From: an uncultured Eubacteriales bacterium
GTDB taxonomy: Bacteria; Bacillota; Clostridia; Peptostreptococcales; Anaerovoracaceae
Length of the DNA: 8,039 bases
Direction: 5' to 3'
Assembly: GCA_900542245.1 (NCBI GenBank)
Contig: UQMQ01000105.1
Location: forward strand, 1-8,039
Part shown: in pieces, positions 1 to 6,908 of the stretch
How positions within the stretch are numbered: position 1 is the stretch's first letter
How the letters are laid out: every line of letters begins with the position of its first letter
Program-made: the position numbers and the translations under genes
Notes under the pieces: model-generated
Databases searched by the model: none
What the model saw: the letters and a program-made list of their open reading frames with translations, nothing else
Told to the model about the DNA's origin: nothing

Positions 1-26
1 CCCGAACATGCCGCGGCATGTTCGGG
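1..26 (-). terminator. Perfect palindrome, probable terminator of the ABC operon (cut by window edge)
   Basis: The first 26 bases form a perfect inverted repeat. The arm CCCGAACATGC pairs with GCATGTTCGGG around a CGCG loop, giving an 11-bp GC-rich stem. It lies 47 nt past the stop codon of the FtsX permease gene, where an intrinsic terminator of a minus-strand operon is expected. The U-tract would fall to the left of base 1 and cannot be seen, so termination is inferred from position and stem strength. An operator or a dispersed palindromic repeat remains possible. Confidence 0.5.
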
Positions 27-73
27 GACCCGTACCTGTTTCATTTATCTATCATGCAATTAGAGGAAAACTG

Positions 74-2323
74 CTACTCCATATTTTTGAGCGCCTCGCC
101 CAGCGGGATCTTGCGGACCCGGCGCGTTTGTACCAGATAGACCACCGCGTAGCAGGCCGCGCCGGTTGCCACCATCGCCGGATAGATCCACGGCGCGACG
201 TAATATGTCAGCCATCCGTTGAATTTTTGCATCATAAGGTAATATACGCACCTGATAAACCGATTGCTGAGCGGCAGGCTGACCAGCAGCGAAACCAGCA
301 TCACAATCCCTGTCGTCACGTTATACAACCTTGTAATCTCGCCGTTGCTGTATCCCAGGATCTTCGTCATGGAGATCGCCTGCACATTCTTTTCGATGAC
401 CTGCTTGGACAACAGGTAAATGACCACCAGATAGAGGATCACCGCGAAGAACATCAGCATCCAAAATGACTTGCTCATGGAGTCGGACAGTTGGTCAGCC
501 ACCGTCGTCAGATCGCGCTCCGTAATGATCGTCGAAACCAAACTGTCGTCGATGTCATTCAGCTTTTGATCGGAGAAATACCCGCTGAAATAGTTCTCAT
601 CCTTGTCAAACATTTTTCGAAAATCATCGATATTCATAAACAACGCCAGCGTCGCCGGATAATGATAGCTTGCATCTACCGTAAAATCATAGCTGTCGTC
701 GGCGTATTTCTTCGTCAAGGTCACCGTATTGCCCTGCTGTACACCGTACTTTTCCATATAGCCGTCCGACAGCAGTACTTCACCGTCCGGGATCGGCTCT
801 CCAAAGTATTTGGAGTCTTCGCTGATGCCGTATACCGTGATCTCCTCGCCGTTCGGATTTTCCAAAGAAAGCACCGCGTACTTTTCCGCATCGTCCGCAC
901 TTGTCTCCACCGGCACCTTGAGGATATACTGGTAAGCCGCGATCTCAGAATCGAGCACCTCCCCTTTGAAATGATCCAAAAGTGGGCTCAGCATCAAGCC
1001 GAAGAACAGCAGGAAGCTGGCCATCAGCACGCCTAAGAATAAGGTCAAGTACGCGGTCAGGTTCTGGCCGATGACCCGCAGGTGAAAACGCGTCATGAAG
1101 CTGAAATGCCGCAGCGGCATGACTTTTTTCGCTTTGCGGACCGAAAGCTCGTGACGCAGGAACTGCAGCGGCGGCAATTTCATTGTCGCGCAGAGCACTA
1201 GGAGGATCACGACCATGACGATGATGCACGGAATGACGGTCGTCAAAACAAAGGCACGGGAATTCCACAGGGTCTCGTAGGTCGGCAGTGAATAGCTGTG
1301 ATAGTACATGTCTACCACCATGCCTTTAAAGAGTGTATAGCCGAGCACATTGCCGAGCACCGCCGAAAATAACGTGACCAGCGACGGCAGAATCATATAA
1401 TGCCGCACCAGCTCGCCGCGGCTGTAGCCGGAGGCACGCAGTGTTCCGATCGTACCGGCTTCACGCTCGATCGTATTTTTGGTCGTCACACCGAAGATGA
1501 AAGCCAAAATTGCCATGACGATATACAGCATCGTGATGACCATCACCTGATCGCCGCCGATGTCATCTCCGGTGAAGATGATTGCCTGGTTGTTTCCGGC
1601 TTTGACAAAATCGGTCAAAAGACCACTCTTTGCCAGAATATCCTTGAGCTCATCACCCTTGTCGGAAGCGGCGGCATCGCTCAGACTGCGGTCGTCGTTG
1701 ACCCAGGCATAGGTATATTTGATGTGAGCATCCGTCAGCCTGTTAAAGGCCGCATCTGTCACGCAGGCGACTGTAAAGGTGCTGGCATTGAACATCATAT
1801 CCGTATTGTTCTTAAACAGCGCGCTGTAATCCGAAAAAGCAACCACGCCGCTGACCGTAAAAAGCTTATCATCCAGACGCATCTCATCGCCGATCGCAAT
1901 TTTGTTGTTCTCCGCGTACAAGCGATCGATGACAATCTCATCATTGGTCTCCGGCATACTGCCCTCCATCAGGCAGATGCGATTGACCGCCGTACGCGGC
2001 TTGTAGATCCGCACACTGCTCGTGTCCGAAAGTTCAAAATCTTTATACCATAACGGATAGATTCGTACGTCTTCCGCTTCCAGTTCCTCCTGCAGCGTCT
2101 CCGGAAGTTCTGTGGCTAAGGTAAAATGCCCGTCCTCGACGGTATATTTTTCAAAGCTGTCGTCATAAGCACCCTTCATGCTGCCGCCGGCGACCAAAAA
2201 GCCGGAAACAAAGCCGATGGTCAGCGTCAGGAATAGAAGCAGTGCCAGATACTTGCCGATGTCTTGCTTTAATTCCCGCGGAACGCGCTTATTCAGCGGA
2301 TTTTTTTTCTTCGTTCTTTTCAT
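74..2323 (-). CDS. ABC transporter permease, two-domain FtsX type, 749 aa
   Basis: This is an integral membrane permease that should form an exporter or mechanotransmission complex with the ATPase encoded just upstream. About eight membrane helices are visible, near residues 24-46, 259-280, 309-332, 358-380, 421-447, 618-640, 668-690 and 708-732. Two large regions, about 47-258 and 448-617, would lie outside the membrane. The layout is a tandem repeat: one long helix, an outer domain, then a three-helix FtsX domain, with a second unit of similar order. The typical cytoplasmic FtsX loops are present twice, as REAGTIGTLRASGYSRGEL (287-305) and ISMTKILGYSNGEI (650-663); these are where the ATPase docks in the family. 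The N-terminus is strongly basic, consistent with a cytoplasmic start. GGGGA lies 5 nt before the ATG, and the gap from the ATPase stop is 18 nt. The 8-helix form with two outer domains differs from the 10-helix BceB bacitracin type. Substrate is unknown; peptides, lipids or haem are all handled by relatives. Confidence 0.93.
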   Translation of the reverse strand: MKRTKKKNPLNKRVPRELKQDIGKYLALLLFLTLTIGFVSGFLVAGGSMKGAYDDSFEKYTVEDGHFTLATELPETLQEELEAEDVRIYPLWYKDFELSDTSSVRIYKPRTAVNRICLMEGSMPETNDEIVIDRLYAENNKIAIGDEMRLDDKLFTVSGVVAFSDYSALFKNNTDMMFNASTFTVACVTDAAFNRLTDAHIKYTYAWVNDDRSLSDAAASDKGDELKDILAKSGLLTDFVKAGNNQAIIFTGDDIGGDQVMVITMLYIVMAILAFIFGVTTKNTIEREAGTIGTLRASGYSRGELVRHYMILPSLVTLFSAVLGNVLGYTLFKGMVVDMYYHSYSLPTYETLWNSRAFVLTTVIPCIIVMVVILLVLCATMKLPPLQFLRHELSVRKAKKVMPLRHFSFMTRFHLRVIGQNLTAYLTLFLGVLMASFLLFFGLMLSPLLDHFKGEVLDSEIAAYQYILKVPVETSADDAEKYAVLSLENPNGEEITVYGISEDSKYFGEPIPDGEVLLSDGYMEKYGVQQGNTVTLTKKYADDSYDFTVDASYHYPATLALFMNIDDFRKMFDKDENYFSGYFSDQKLNDIDDSLVSTIITERDLTTVADQLSDSMSKSFWMLMFFAVILYLVVIYLLSKQVIEKNVQAISMTKILGYSNGEITRLYNVTTGIVMLVSLLVSLPLSNRFIRCVYYLMMQKFNGWLTYYVAPWIYPAMVATGAACYAVVYLVQTRRVRKIPLGEALKNME

Positions 2324-2341
2324 GCTTTCCCCGCCTCTTTT

Positions 2342-3043
2342 CTACCATTCCAGCTCGGCAGCCGGAATCTTGACGGCAGTTTCGTCTATGCTGCGGATCT
2401 GCCCGTCACGCAGCCGCACGACCTGATCGGCCATGTGCCGGATCGCGTCATTATGTGTAACCAAAATCACAGTACAGCCGAACTTTTGATTGACTTCCTC
2501 AATCAGCTTGAGGATCTCCTTGGAAGTATTGTAATCCAGCGCGCCGGTCGGTTCATCGCAGAGCAGAATATCCGGATTCTTGACCACGGCTCTGCCGATC
2601 GCGGTTCGCTGCTGCTGTCCGCCCGAAAGCTGATTCGGAATCTTATTCCGATGTTCCCACAGTCCCAGCGTCTTTAAGATCTCATCGACGTCCAGCGGGT
2701 GTTCGGATAGATATGCGCCGGTTTCGATATTTTCCTTGACCGTCAGGTTTGGGATCAGATTATAGGACTGGAACACATAGCCCAGATGACGCCTCCGATA
2801 TTCAGTCAATTGCTTTTCGTTCATGCCGCGCATCGCTTCGCCGTTGATGGAAACGCTGCCGCTGTCCGGTGTTTCGATTCCACCGATGATATTGAGCAGC
2901 GTGGATTTGCCGGAACCGGACGGCCCCAGCAGTACGCAGATCTTGCCTTTTTCTACGCCGAAACTGATGCCCTTGAGCACCTCGGTCTGATTATCGCCTG
3001 CTCCGAACGATTTGCGGAGCTCTTGAATTTGTAGATACATCAT
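2342..3043 (-). CDS. ABC transporter ATP-binding protein (MacB/LolD/HrtA-like), 233 aa
   Basis: This is the ATPase subunit that powers the FtsX permease encoded 18 nt downstream. All ABC motifs are present, numbered from the chosen start: Walker A GPSGSGKST (40-48), Q-loop Gln92, signature LSGGQQQR (139-146), Walker B ILLCDEPT (159-166) with catalytic Glu164, D-loop GALD (167-170) and H-loop His197. The length of 233 aa is normal for the MacB/LolD group. The start is set at the ATG ending at 3043, or the adjacent ATG at 3040, because AGAAAGG lies 5-8 nt before it and the family N-terminus begins there (MMYLQIQELRKSF). The frame stays open to a GTG at 3148, but that codon lies inside an operator-like palindrome with no ribosome site, so the longer form is unlikely. 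Expression is probably controlled from the promoter and dyads at 3138-3258. Substrate cannot be told from the ATPase. Confidence 0.95.
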   Translation of the reverse strand: MMYLQIQELRKSFGAGDNQTEVLKGISFGVEKGKICVLLGPSGSGKSTLLNIIGGIETPDSGSVSINGEAMRGMNEKQLTEYRRRHLGYVFQSYNLIPNLTVKENIETGAYLSEHPLDVDEILKTLGLWEHRNKIPNQLSGGQQQRTAIGRAVVKNPDILLCDEPTGALDYNTSKEILKLIEEVNQKFGCTVILVTHNDAIRHMADQVVRLRDGQIRSIDETAVKIPAAELEW

Positions 3044-3137
3044 ATCGCCTTTCTTACCTGTATGCAGATTTTGTATTGGATGCCCTGCGCGTAAAGACAA
3101 CGCATGGCTTTTGCCTGTGCTCCCATGCTTTTCATTT

Positions 3138-3159
3138 ATAGTTAGCACATGCTAACTAT
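3138..3159. promoter_or_regulatory. Operator-like palindrome O2 in the ABC leader
   Basis: The 9-bp arms ATAGTTAGC and GCTAACTAT flank a 4-nt centre, ACAT. The core AGTTAG-N6-CTAACT (3140-3157) repeats the architecture of the dyad at 3205-3222. It lies about 95 bp before the ATPase start. The minus strand has a -10-like TATAAA at 3135-3140 directly beside it, but no convincing -35. The symmetry suits a dimeric repressor of the TetR, MarR or DtxR kinds; the half-site TTAG/CTAA loosely resembles DtxR-type boxes. It could also fold as an RNA hairpin in the leader. Which regulator binds, if any, is unknown. Confidence 0.6.
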
Positions 3160-3165
3160 TTGATG

Positions 3166-3212
3166 AAAAAAAAGGCTAACCGAAACACATCGGCATGTGT
3201 TTCCAGTTAGCC
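3166..3212 (-). terminator. Intrinsic terminator of rnr, possibly also an attenuator for the ABC operon
   Basis: On the minus strand a long hairpin is followed by eight T residues. The outer stem pairs GGCTAAC with GTTAGCC (7 bp). The inner stem pairs 9 bp, GAAACACAT with ATGTGTTTC in plus-strand terms, around a CGGC loop. A small 1x2 internal loop separates the two stems. It is the only good terminator between the rnr stop at 3311 and the ABC genes. The likely ABC promoter (3231-3258) lies upstream of it, so transcripts from that promoter must also pass through it. Terminator identity is clear; the attenuator role is inferred. Confidence 0.88.
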
Positions 3213-3222
3213 AAAACTAACT
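3205..3222. promoter_or_regulatory. Operator-like dyad O1 at the predicted ABC transcription start
   Basis: AGTTAG (3205-3210) and CTAACT (3217-3222) form a dyad with a 6-nt spacer, the same form as the core of the palindrome at 3138-3159. The centres are 65 bp apart, close to six helical turns. It lies at the predicted start site (near 3223) of the promoter at 3231-3258, where a bound repressor would block initiation. Its left half is also part of the terminator stem. In the minus-strand RNA the dyad can fold as a 6-bp hairpin that would compete with the 5' arm of the terminator. The role as operator is inferred from repetition and placement. Confidence 0.5.
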
Positions 3223-3230
3223 TCTTGTCT

Positions 3231-3258
3231 ATCATACCACTTTTTGCAGTCTTGTCAA
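3231..3258 (-). promoter_or_regulatory. Sigma-A-type promoter for the ABC transporter operon
   Basis: On the minus strand there is TTGACA (3258-3253), a 16-nt spacer, and TATGAT (3236-3231) preceded by TGG, which gives an extended -10. Transcription should start near 3223-3225, leaving a leader of about 180 nt before the ATPase start. The promoter lies between the rnr stop codon and the rnr terminator, an unusual order that puts the terminator inside the leader. Both hexamers are close to consensus; activity is inferred from sequence only. Confidence 0.72.
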
Positions 3259-3310
3259 TAGCCCGGCAGCAAAATAATTCAAAATACCAGGCGCGAAACA
3301 TGCAGTAATG

Positions 3311-5356
3311 CTATTTTCGCAGCATCGCGAAGTCGATCTGCCGCTCCGCGGGCCTTGCGTCGAGTACGCGGATCCGCACCTGCTCGCCGAGCTGGTACGG
3401 GCGGCGGAGATCACGCGCAAACACCATGCCTTCCACCGTATTCGGCAGCTCGACATAAACGCCGAATTCCGTTACGCCGCTGACGATACCGTCATATTCC
3501 TCACCGATATGATCCAGCATGTACTCACATTTTTTAAGCTTTTCGACCTCCCGCTCCAGCTCCTGCGCCTTGCGCTCGGTCCGGGAGGAGATCTCCGCCG
3601 CCTCCTGCACATCGTGCCGATACTTTTTCAGCTTTGCTTCCGTCATGCGATTGTTGATGGCTGCTTTGATCACGCGGTGGATCATCAGATCCGGATAGCG
3701 ACGGATCGGCGAAGTAAAATGGCAATAATATCGGAACGCAAGGCCAAAATGCCCGTCACATTCCGGGCTGTAATAAGCCTTCTTCATCGTCCGCAGTATC
3801 ACACGGTTGACGACCGCCTCATAAGGCTCGTCAGCGATCGTGTCAATGATATCCGCCAAGGTTTTCGGATAGATATTGTCCGGATTTCCCTTCAGATGGA
3901 TACCAAAATTCATCAGGAAAGCCTTTAAGTCCATCATTTTTTCCGGGTCCGGCTTTTCGTGCACGCGATAGACGAACGGATAGTTCATCCAGTAAAAATG
4001 CTCCGCTACTGTTTCGTTGGCGATCAGCATAAACTCCTCAATCAGGCGATTCGCGCTGCGGCGCTCTGCCGGACGAATCGCAATCGGATGCTCGCAAGCA
4101 TCCAGAACGATCTCCGACTCCGCAAAATCAAAATCCAGACTGCCCCGCTGTTTCCGCTTGTCGCGAAGTACGCGTGCCAATTCCCCCATCGCGCGGATAT
4201 CCGCTAAGAGCGGCGCGTATTTGGCACGCAGCGCCGGTGTCTCATGTTCCAAAAGCTCCGACACGTCGTCATAGACCATGCGCGCCTTGGAGTTGATGAC
4301 AGACTCCGCGAGCTCGTGATGCACGACCTCTCCCTGTGCGTCGATTTCCATGAAGCAGGAAAGTGTCAGCCGATCCTCTCCCTCGTTAAGGCTGCAGATC
4401 CCATTAGAAAGCCCCTTTGGCAGCATCGGCACCACGCGGTTGAGCAGATACACACTGGTGCCGCGCTTCAACGCCTCCTTGTCCAGCCAGCCATCCTCTT
4501 CCACATAGTGGCTGACGTCCGCGATATGCACGCCAAGGCGGTAATTCCCGTTGGCAAGCCGTTCTATCGATACTGCGTCATCCAGATCCTTTGCGTCCGG
4601 TCCGTCAATCGTAAAAATATTTTTGCCGCGCAGATCCAAACGTCTCGCGATTTCTTCGTCGGTGATTTTTTCCCTGCCGCGCGCCTTCGCTTCCGCGTTG
4701 ACACGGCTTGGGAAGGTCTGAAACAGTCCGTAGCCGCGGATCAGCGACAGAACATCGCTGCCGGTTTCCCCTTTGCGCGCGACGATCTCGGTGATTTTCC
4801 CCTCGAGCCTATGCTGCTTGTCCGGATACTGCGTGATCTTCGCCACGACCTTATCGCCGTTTGCCGCGCTGCGAAAGGCGTCCTTTTTGATATAAATATC
4901 CTCCGTCAGCTTGCGGTCATCCGGAACGACAAATCCAAAGCCTTTTTTCTTTTGGAATGTGCCGACCACTTCTTTGGTCGCACGCTCCAAAATTTTGACA
5001 ACGATCCCCTCCTTGGATTTCGTCCAAAGATACGGCGGCAGGAGTTCGACCTGCGCCGTATCACCGTTCATCGCGCCGCCCAGATTATCCGGCGCGATAA
5101 AAATATCGGCGCCCTCCTCCCTGCGCAGGAAAGCAAAGCCTCTCGCATGCTTCTCGATGATTCCAGTGATCGGTTCCTGCGCGCTGTGCGAAGTTTCCTC
5201 CGGTACGAGGAAGCCTGTGCGGAACGCACCATCCGCGCCGATACGGCGGTTCAGATGCAAGGTGCTTTCCGGATGTCGCCGATTTTCGTTTTGCTTGCGG
5301 CGATGATGACTTGTTTTTCTGTGTTTTACGTTTTGATTTGTTTTTTTATGCTTCAT
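3311..5356 (-). CDS. rnr: Ribonuclease R, 3'-5' exoribonuclease (RNase II/RNB family), 681 aa
   Basis: RNase R degrades RNA processively from the 3' end, including structured RNA, and serves in mRNA and rRNA turnover and quality control in the cytoplasm. Domains in order: a very basic N-terminal tail (1-40), two cold-shock-like RNA-binding domains (about 60-120 and 128-195), the catalytic RNB domain (about 243-570) and one S1 domain (about 620-680). The catalytic motif TIDGPDAKDLDDAVS (249-263) supplies Asp251, Asp257, Asp259 and Asp260, matching the metal-binding aspartates of RNase II/R. TSPIRRYPDL (548-557) carries the conserved arginines. The protein is somewhat short for the family (usually about 700-810 aa): there is no N-terminal helix-turn-helix domain and no lysine-rich tail after S1. 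The ATG is the only reasonable start, since the next Met is residue 96. The ribosome site is weak (GGAAATGAG, several nt upstream). It follows the CoA-transferase gene by 57 nt without a terminator, so cotranscription is likely; no smpB or tmRNA is seen nearby. Confidence 0.97.
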   Translation of the reverse strand: MKHKKTNQNVKHRKTSHHRRKQNENRRHPESTLHLNRRIGADGAFRTGFLVPEETSHSAQEPITGIIEKHARGFAFLRREEGADIFIAPDNLGGAMNGDTAQVELLPPYLWTKSKEGIVVKILERATKEVVGTFQKKKGFGFVVPDDRKLTEDIYIKKDAFRSAANGDKVVAKITQYPDKQHRLEGKITEIVARKGETGSDVLSLIRGYGLFQTFPSRVNAEAKARGREKITDEEIARRLDLRGKNIFTIDGPDAKDLDDAVSIERLANGNYRLGVHIADVSHYVEEDGWLDKEALKRGTSVYLLNRVVPMLPKGLSNGICSLNEGEDRLTLSCFMEIDAQGEVVHHELAESVINSKARMVYDDVSELLEHETPALRAKYAPLLADIRAMGELARVLRDKRKQRGSLDFDFAESEIVLDACEHPIAIRPAERRSANRLIEEFMLIANETVAEHFYWMNYPFVYRVHEKPDPEKMMDLKAFLMNFGIHLKGNPDNIYPKTLADIIDTIADEPYEAVVNRVILRTMKKAYYSPECDGHFGLAFRYYCHFTSPIRRYPDLMIHRVIKAAINNRMTEAKLKKYRHDVQEAAEISSRTERKAQELEREVEKLKKCEYMLDHIGEEYDGIVSGVTEFGVYVELPNTVEGMVFARDLRRPYQLGEQVRIRVLDARPAERQIDFAMLRK

Positions 5357-5413
5357 TCGTTTATCTCATTTCCATTTTTTCACAAGCTTCGCCGCCGCGA
5401 TTCCGTTTTTCGC

Positions 5414-6721
5414 TTACAGCAGGCCATGTGCCTTCGCTTCATCCGTCAAAAGCTCCCTAAAATCCGGATGTGCGATGCGAATCAGTGCCCGCGCGCGGTC
5501 CGCCATCGTCAGCGGTTTCAAATTAACGCAGCCGTACTCGGTTGCCACATACTGGACATCTGCGCGCGGTGTGGTAACCACCGAGCCTGCCGGAAACGAC
5601 GGAACGATCTTGCTCATGCGTTTTCCGTTCTTCATGAAGCTGGAGGTCGTGACAATGAAGGATTTTCCGCCTTCTGACCATTGCGCTCCTCTGACAAAGT
5701 CTGCCTGCCCGCCTGTACCGCTCTGCTGATTCCATGCCATGCATTCGGACGCGCACTGCCCGTACAGGTCAATAGCCATCGTGCTGTTGATGGAGATCAT
5801 CCTCTTATTTTGTGCAATAATGCGCGGATCATTCGCATAAGGGAACGGTACACAATACATCGCCGGATTTTTGTCTAACAGGCGGTACAGCTTTTCGTTT
5901 CCCAGCGCGAATGCGTATACGCTCTTGCCGTCCAAAAACCCTTTATATTTGTTGGTCACATTGCCGTTTTCTATCAGCGCCAGCATCGGCTGATTGAAGA
6001 GCTCAGTGTGGATACCCAGATCATTTTTTTCTTTGAGGCCGTAGCCGATGGCTGTAGAGACATTTCCCAGTCCCAGCTGCAGGGTGGCGCCGTCCGGAAC
6101 CTCCTGCAAAATCAGCGCGGCAAGCTGTTTCGCGACCTCGTCGCTTTCCGGCACGTCGTAGCTCTTGAGCGGTCGATCTATCTCCACCAGCGCGTCTGCC
6201 TCGGACACATGAATCAGATGATGCTCGCCCAGCACATACGGCACCTCCTTGTTTACCTGCAGGATTACGGTTCTCGCCGTTTTTTTGATTTCCTCTCCGC
6301 AGGCGACGCCGGAAGCTCCGTACGAAAAGTATCCGTCTTCGTCCGGCGCGGAAACCTCAAAAAAAGCCACATCCGGCTTCGCGGTTTCCTTTGACCAAAT
6401 GTTTACCTGTGACAAATGCACAGAAGTAAAATTGACCGGCAGACCGCCGCGGTAGACTTTTCTCTCGCCGACGCCGATAAAATAGGTCAGATAGTGAAAC
6501 GGATTGTCGACCGTTTCATCGAAGATCGGTGAAGGCTCAAACGCCTGACTGCTTTGAATCTCCACATTTTCCAGTTCATGTCTCCTGTCCCAGAGCGCAG
6601 CAAGCAGACCGTATGCCACACTGGAGGCGGTCCCCGCGTAGACTCTGTCGCCGGACCGAACGAGTTTTACCGCTTCCGCAGCACGCGTCCGCTTTGCTTC
6701 ATAGTCCTTTTTCCAATTCAT
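5414..6721 (-). CDS. Acetyl-CoA hydrolase/transferase family CoA-transferase (4-hydroxybutyrate/butyrate type), 435 aa
   Basis: This cytoplasmic enzyme should move CoA between a short-chain acyl-CoA and a carboxylate such as acetate, a reaction common in amino-acid and sugar fermentation. Its length and plan match 4-hydroxybutyrate and butyryl-CoA:acetate CoA-transferases. Key motifs: GLGN (217-220) near the CoA-binding loop, GIHTE (236-240) with Glu240 as the expected catalytic residue that forms the acyl-CoA thioester, SGTGGQADF (334-342), GGKSFI (351-356), and a C-terminal TEYGCVNL plus IAHPDFR stretch typical of the family. The start is the ATG at 6721, with GAGGAGA 4-5 nt before it; an upstream in-frame start at 6784 would add 21 residues lacking family similarity. 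A strong promoter lies at 6827-6855. rnr follows closely. The exact acyl donor cannot be fixed from sequence, and the N-terminal region (AGTASSVAYGLL) differs from the classical butyrate enzyme of Roseburia, so I give no symbol. Confidence 0.93.
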   Translation of the reverse strand: MNWKKDYEAKRTRAAEAVKLVRSGDRVYAGTASSVAYGLLAALWDRRHELENVEIQSSQAFEPSPIFDETVDNPFHYLTYFIGVGERKVYRGGLPVNFTSVHLSQVNIWSKETAKPDVAFFEVSAPDEDGYFSYGASGVACGEEIKKTARTVILQVNKEVPYVLGEHHLIHVSEADALVEIDRPLKSYDVPESDEVAKQLAALILQEVPDGATLQLGLGNVSTAIGYGLKEKNDLGIHTELFNQPMLALIENGNVTNKYKGFLDGKSVYAFALGNEKLYRLLDKNPAMYCVPFPYANDPRIIAQNKRMISINSTMAIDLYGQCASECMAWNQQSGTGGQADFVRGAQWSEGGKSFIVTTSSFMKNGKRMSKIVPSFPAGSVVTTPRADVQYVATEYGCVNLKPLTMADRARALIRIAHPDFRELLTDEAKAHGLL

Positions 6722-6786
6722 GTTTCTCCTCACATCATTCACACATCGTGTGCGGTCTCTCGTGTCGATTCGTCGAAAGCACACAC

Positions 6787-6811
6787 AAAAGAGCCGCCCT
6801 GCGGCTCTTTT
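6787..6811 (-). promoter_or_regulatory. Stable 5' leader hairpin / possible bidirectional terminator before the CoA-transferase gene
   Basis: Eleven-bp perfect arms, AAAAGAGCCGC and GCGGCTCTTTT, flank a CCT loop. Because the stem begins with A4 and ends with T4, it has terminator form on both strands. On the minus strand it starts about 10 nt after the predicted start site of the promoter at 6827-6855, so it lies in the mRNA leader, about 65 nt before the start codon. It could be a weak attenuator, a 5' stabilising stem, or a terminator against antisense transcription. The sequence does not decide among these. Confidence 0.65.
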
Positions 6812-6826
6812 AACACATACATATTA

Positions 6827-6855
6827 AGTATACGAGTCTTTGCGCGGAAAGTCAA
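6827..6855 (-). promoter_or_regulatory. Sigma-A-type promoter for the CoA-transferase-rnr operon
   Basis: On the minus strand TTGACT (6855-6850) is followed by an exact 17-nt spacer and TATACT (6832-6827). Both hexamers differ from consensus at one base. Transcription should start near 6820-6822 and give a leader of about 100 nt. It lies downstream of the terminator of the preceding membrane-protein genes, so it should be the main promoter for the CoA-transferase and probably rnr. Confidence 0.8.
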
Positions 6856-6908
6856 GATTTCGTTTCACCTACTTTTTTCTTGCAATAAAGTGTTTTTGTC
6901 GATATTCC

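Noticed and set aside
8..469. Plus-strand open frame of 153 codons at the window start
   Set aside because: It begins inside the palindrome and runs opposite the FtsX permease gene; the His/Arg/Gln-rich translation shows no domain.
3044..3148. 35-residue N-terminal extension of the ABC ATPase
   Set aside because: The start would be a GTG inside operator-like palindrome O2 with no ribosome site, and the extension lacks family similarity. The ATG at 3043 has AGAAAGG upstream.
3135..3163. Second promoter for the ABC operon with -10 TATAAA at 3135-3140
   Set aside because: No acceptable -35 at 16-18 nt spacing (TCAAAT or similar). Mentioned as an alternative only, since dyad O2 would lie in its spacer.
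5357..5413. Terminator or promoter between the CoA-transferase gene and rnr
   Set aside because: No stem with a T-tract and no hexamer pair with proper spacing was found in these 57 nt.
4244..5677. Long plus-strand open frame of 477 codons
   Set aside because: It lies opposite rnr and the CoA-transferase gene, both with full catalytic motifs. Its translation has no recognisable domain and is rich in Arg, His and Ile in the way shadow frames of GC-rich genes are. No good ribosome site or promoter was seen.
6722..6784. 21-residue N-terminal extension of the CoA-transferase
   Set aside because: The ATG at 6721 has an excellent GAGGAGA site, and the family N-terminus (MNWKKDYEAKR) begins there.
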